This document shows, one piece after another, positions 6,928 through 9,491 of a stretch of DNA of 9,491 nucleotides. The notes beneath the pieces were generated by a model. It did no database searches. It saw nothing but the letters and a program-made list of their open reading frames with translations, and was not told the DNA's origin. The stretch covers positions 1 through 9,491 of the forward strand of contig CAZSZS010000160.1 of the NCBI GenBank assembly GCA_964611275.1, read 5' to 3'. This DNA is from WJMT01 sp964611275. Lineage in GTDB: Bacteria; Acidobacteriota; Aminicenantia; Aminicenantales; Aminicenantaceae. The position numbers and the translations under genes are program-made. Positions within the stretch are counted from its first letter, which is position 1. Every line of letters starts with the position of its first letter.

Positions 6928-7109
6928 TTTTTACTCCTTTATAGGGATATATCATTTTATTCATAAATAAGAACAACTACAATAACGAATTATTTTTATG
7001 GGTAGGTCGGACAAATAAAGTTGTGGTAAAAGCCTTTAAAATGATATTATTATCAAAAAAAGCTCATTCTTTTATGAAGAGGTCATATTACTAAGAAGGA
7101 GAGATACCA
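6928..7109. promoter_or_regulatory. Divergent intergenic region with two possible promoters
   Basis: This AT-rich 182-base region separates the aminotransferase (-) from the polyamine operon (+). On the plus strand TTGTGG (7021-7026), an 18-base spacer and TATTAT (7045-7050) form a weak sigma-70-like promoter about 60 bases before the first polyamine gene. On the minus strand TTGTAG, 17 bases and TAAAAT form a similar weak candidate for the aminotransferase. No riboswitch, terminator or clear operator was recognised. Ribosome sites at both ends are good (AAGGAG). Confidence 0.35.
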
Positions 7110-7664
7110 GTGATTATTCCCACAAAAATGTTTTTCACAAAAGGAGCCGGAGTTCATAAGGAACAGCTTCAATCATTTGAATATGCCCTAAGAGAGGCAG
7201 GCATAGAAAAATTCAATATAGTCTCCGTATCCAGTATTTTCCCTCCTAAATGTAAGCTAATACCAAGGAAAGAAGGATTAAAAATATTGAGACCGGGGCA
7301 AATCGTACACTGTGTCATGGCCAGAAACTCAGCTCAAGAACCTGATAGAGTCATTTCTGCTTCTATAGGACTGGCCGTTCCTACAGATGAAAAGACCTAT
7401 GGTTATATTTCAGAGCATCATTCCTTTGGAGAACCTGCAAAAAAATCAGGTGATCATGCTGAAGACCTTGCTGCGTCCATGCTGGCAAGTACGTTCGGGA
7501 TCAAATTCAATGTGGATGAAGCCTGGAATGAAAAGAAACAGGTTTTCAAAATGAGCGGGAAAATTGTTAAAACCCAAAATATAACTAAATCCGTTAAAGG
7601 GGATAAAGACGGGAACTGGACAACTGTTATCGCCGCAGCTGTCTTTATCAGCGAAGATATTTAA
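7110..7664 (+). CDS. pdaD: Pyruvoyl-dependent arginine decarboxylase
   Basis: The product is 184 residues, starting at GTG (7110) eight bases after AAGGAG. The enzyme converts arginine to agmatine and CO2 with a pyruvoyl cofactor made from the protein itself. The self-cleavage motif NIVSVSSIFPP spans residues 36-46; cleavage between S41 and S42 would give a beta subunit of 41 residues and an alpha subunit starting with pyruvoyl from S42. E102 in YGYISEHH is the likely counterpart of the catalytic glutamate seen in archaeal enzymes, and GDHAEDLAASML is also typical. The family is best known from archaea but also occurs in scattered bacteria, including chlamydiae. It is first in a three-gene polyamine operon, 40 bases before the next gene. 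Confidence is high from the motif and the neighbours. Confidence 0.93.
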   Translation: MIIPTKMFFTKGAGVHKEQLQSFEYALREAGIEKFNIVSVSSIFPPKCKLIPRKEGLKILRPGQIVHCVMARNSAQEPDRVISASIGLAVPTDEKTYGYISEHHSFGEPAKKSGDHAEDLAASMLASTFGIKFNVDEAWNEKKQVFKMSGKIVKTQNITKSVKGDKDGNWTTVIAAAVFISEDI

Positions 7665-7704
7665 CGGTCCAAAATATCATCCGGCCAATAAATGGAGGAG
7701 GGGG

Positions 7705-8748
7705 ATGAGAAAATACAACAAATTTTCCGATGGTTTTGATAAGGGATTAGAGCCGCTCAAACCTCTGGATATCACCAAGTGCTGCAGTGCGCTGGAACTG
7801 GTGAAGCAGATGAAAGACACGGCATTTGGGGGAAGAGCCCTTGGGGAGGCTCATGAAGTCCTGTATGAAATGATAACAGATCCGGATTGCTTTGTTGTGG
7901 GAACCTTTTCAGGTGCAATGACCATAGCAAAAATGGGTTTGCTGGTGTGTGAGATGATAGACAGAAAGATGCTGGATGCCGTGGTCTCTACGGGAGCGCT
8001 CATGGCGCACGGGTTTGTGGAGTCAGTTGGGTATTCTCACTTCAAATGCGACCCGTATGTTGATGATACGGATTATTACAAATCAGGATTTAACAGGATT
8101 TATGATACGATTGAATTGGAAAAGAATCTGGATGACATAGAGGTCATCATAAGAGATGTTTTGAATGAATGGGACAAAAACAAGCCTCTTTCAAGTGTAA
8201 GGTTCTGTGAAGAATTAGGAAAGTATCTTTTAAAGAACACTAAAGGAAAAGGCCTGTTAAAATCGGCCGCGGCAAATAATATTCCGGTGTATATACCTGC
8301 GTTCACGGATTCCGAGCTTGGTATAGATGTGGGTGTGTTTAGAAGAAGACAGAAAAAGAATAAAGAACCTTTGATCACTTTTGATCCCTTTATAGACATG
8401 GATGATTATATAGAGAGAATTATGGGAAGCCAGAAAATCGGGATCTTTACTATCGGGGGGGGAGTACCCCGGAATTGGGCACAGCAGGTCGCACCTTATA
8501 TCGATATCATCAATCATAAATTAGGAGAGAAATACCCTCAAAAAAAATTCTCATACGGGGTCAGGATATGCCCTGAACCCGTCCACTGGGGAGGCCTCAG
8601 CGGTTGTACCTATAAAGAAGGCGTGTCCTGGGGAAAGTTTGTTCCAAAAACAGAAGGAGGGATGTGGGCTGAAGTGATGGCTGATGCCACCATCGCATGG
8701 CCCTTGCTTTTAAGGTCTGTCATAGAAAGAATTGAGTCCGGTAAATGA
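7705..8748 (+). CDS. Deoxyhypusine-synthase-like protein, probable homospermidine-type synthase
   Basis: The 347-residue product has the DHS fold family pattern: CFVVGTFSGAMTIAKMGLL, a modified STGALMAHGFVE in place of the usual TTAGG motif, NIPVYIPAFTDSELG, IFTIGGGVP, and SGCTYKEGVSWGK near the end. K311 in VSWGK matches the lysine that forms the covalent imine with the aminobutyl group in human DHS (Lys329), and the nearby Glu and Trp are kept. Residues that in human DHS are Asp313 and Asp316 are not acidic here (W and L by direct alignment of the motif), and the His of GGGVVKHH is missing. Bacteria lack eIF5A, so deoxyhypusine is not expected. Transfer of an aminobutyl group to a diamine, giving homospermidine or spermidine-like products, fits its place between arginine decarboxylase and agmatinase. 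It has a strong GGAGGAG ribosome site at 7694-7700, and its stop overlaps the next ATG. Confidence 0.88.
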   Translation: MRKYNKFSDGFDKGLEPLKPLDITKCCSALELVKQMKDTAFGGRALGEAHEVLYEMITDPDCFVVGTFSGAMTIAKMGLLVCEMIDRKMLDAVVSTGALMAHGFVESVGYSHFKCDPYVDDTDYYKSGFNRIYDTIELEKNLDDIEVIIRDVLNEWDKNKPLSSVRFCEELGKYLLKNTKGKGLLKSAAANNIPVYIPAFTDSELGIDVGVFRRRQKKNKEPLITFDPFIDMDDYIERIMGSQKIGIFTIGGGVPRNWAQQVAPYIDIINHKLGEKYPQKKFSYGVRICPEPVHWGGLSGCTYKEGVSWGKFVPKTEGGMWAEVMADATIAWPLLLRSVIERIESGK

Positions 8749-9491
8749 TGAAGCAGTTCGGTGGTTTGATCAAAAAAGAACAGGCAAGCTATAAAGAGTC
8801 GGAAATCGTTATCATGCCTGTGCCGTATGACGGGACAAGCTCCTGGGTCAGAGGTTCTTCCAAAGGTCCTGATGCGATCATAGAGGCATCGGAGTATCTG
8901 GAATTGTATGATATAGAAACCAACAGCAGTGTCTACACATTAGGAATCCATACCTTGCCTCATCTGGATGTAAAAAACAGCGATTCTCCTGAATCGGTTA
9001 TTCGAAAGGTTGAAAATGAAGGAGGGAAACATCAGGATAAATTCGTGGTCATGCTTGGAGGAGAGCATTCCATAACCACCGGGCTCATTAGCGCCTTGAA
9101 AAAGAAGCATGAAGGTTTTTCAGTCCTCCAGCTGGATGCCCACACGGATTTAAGAAACAGCTACAAGGGGAGTCCCTACAACCATGCATGCGTTATGGCA
9201 AGAGTCAGAGAGATATGTCCTGTTGTCCAGGTAGGCATAAGAAGCATATCTGAGGAAGAGATCCAAGTTGTCGACTGGGATCGGATATTTCTGGCAAGGG
9301 ATATTCATGATAATGATGAATGGGTCGGAGAAGCCGTGGACAGGCTTGAACAAAAGGTCTATATCACCATTGATGTGGATGTGTTCGAGACATCCTTGAT
9401 GCCGAGCACAGGAACTCCGGAGCCCGGAGGGCTGGGATGGTACAGGGTGCTCACGCTTTTAAAAAAAGTCGCGGAGAACAAGCAGATCATT
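8745..9491 (+). CDS. speB: Agmatinase (ureohydrolase family), partial at the right edge
   Basis: The first 249 residues are present; the frame stays open to the last base. It starts in ATGATG overlapping the upstream stop (ATGA), so translation is probably coupled, with no clear Shine-Dalgarno of its own; the ATG at 8748 is an equally possible start. The family hydrolyses agmatine to putrescine and urea with two Mn ions. Ligand motifs are all visible: GGEHS (H108), DAHTD (D131, H133, D135) and DVD (D210, D212). GTGTPEPGGL-like STGTPEPGGLGW follows near the end of the window, and N146-H147 (in SPYNHAC) sits at the usual substrate-loop position. With the two preceding genes it completes arginine to putrescine. 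Other ureohydrolases (guanidinobutyrase, proclavaminate hydrolase) share these motifs, but the arginine decarboxylase two genes upstream favours agmatine. Confidence 0.92.
   Translation, partial: MMKQFGGLIKKEQASYKESEIVIMPVPYDGTSSWVRGSSKGPDAIIEASEYLELYDIETNSSVYTLGIHTLPHLDVKNSDSPESVIRKVENEGGKHQDKFVVMLGGEHSITTGLISALKKKHEGFSVLQLDAHTDLRNSYKGSPYNHACVMARVREICPVVQVGIRSISEEEIQVVDWDRIFLARDIHDNDEWVGEAVDRLEQKVYITIDVDVFETSLMPSTGTPEPGGLGWYRVLTLLKKVAENKQII

Noticed and set aside
8100..8517. Minus-strand ORFs inside the DHS-like gene
   Set aside because: Shadow frames of a clearly conserved plus-strand gene.
7705..8748. True deoxyhypusine synthase acting on eIF5A
   Set aside because: Bacteria lack eIF5A, several pocket residues differ, and the neighbours are polyamine genes.
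9150..9353. Minus-strand ORF of 67 codons
   Set aside because: Antisense to the agmatinase metal-binding region; no independent support.

Overview
The window looks like the chromosome of a bacterium at moderate GC (about 40% by eye), joined on its left edge to the end of an integrated mobile element. The lineage cannot be fixed from sequence alone. An oxygen-sensitive radical SAM enzyme, a pyruvoyl arginine decarboxylase, a deoxyhypusine-synthase-like enzyme and a membrane HTH/TolB-like/TPR regulator of a type common in Acidobacteriota and Aminicenantes suggest a probably anaerobic bacterium of that general kind. This is a weak inference.

Left edge (1-310): the last 75 codons of a tyrosine recombinase, including its catalytic tyrosine. 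About 20 bases later comes the 3' part of a tRNA-Leu(CAA) gene with no 5' half. This is the usual appearance of an attachment site where an element has integrated into the 3' end of a tRNA gene. The element lies to the left and the host (or an older island) starts at about 311.

Region 323-3382 (minus strand): a compact three-gene operon. In order of transcription it encodes a membrane-anchored HTH/TolB-like/TPR regulator, a 66-residue peptide, and a radical SAM/SPASM enzyme. The genes overlap as TAATG and ATGA, so translation is probably coupled. This has the architecture of a peptide-modifying (RiPP-type) system and is the best candidate for something undescribed here. The radical SAM gene is split by a one-base frame break in a run of eight A (eight T on its own strand). 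The CxxxCxxC motif is on one side and GGEPLL plus the SPASM cysteines are on the other. A -1 slip on that run would give a 356-residue protein.

Region 3660-6927: a stand-alone GNAT acetyltransferase (+), an exported C69-family dipeptidase (+), and a class I/II PLP aminotransferase (-). The last two converge with 14 bases between their stop codons.

Region 7110-9491 (+): a polyamine operon encoding pyruvoyl-dependent arginine decarboxylase, a deoxyhypusine-synthase-like (homospermidine-synthase-type) enzyme and agmatinase, the last running off the window. Together they would turn arginine into agmatine and putrescine and then probably into homospermidine or a related polyamine. The intergenic region 6928-7109 carries the divergent start signals for the aminotransferase and for this operon.
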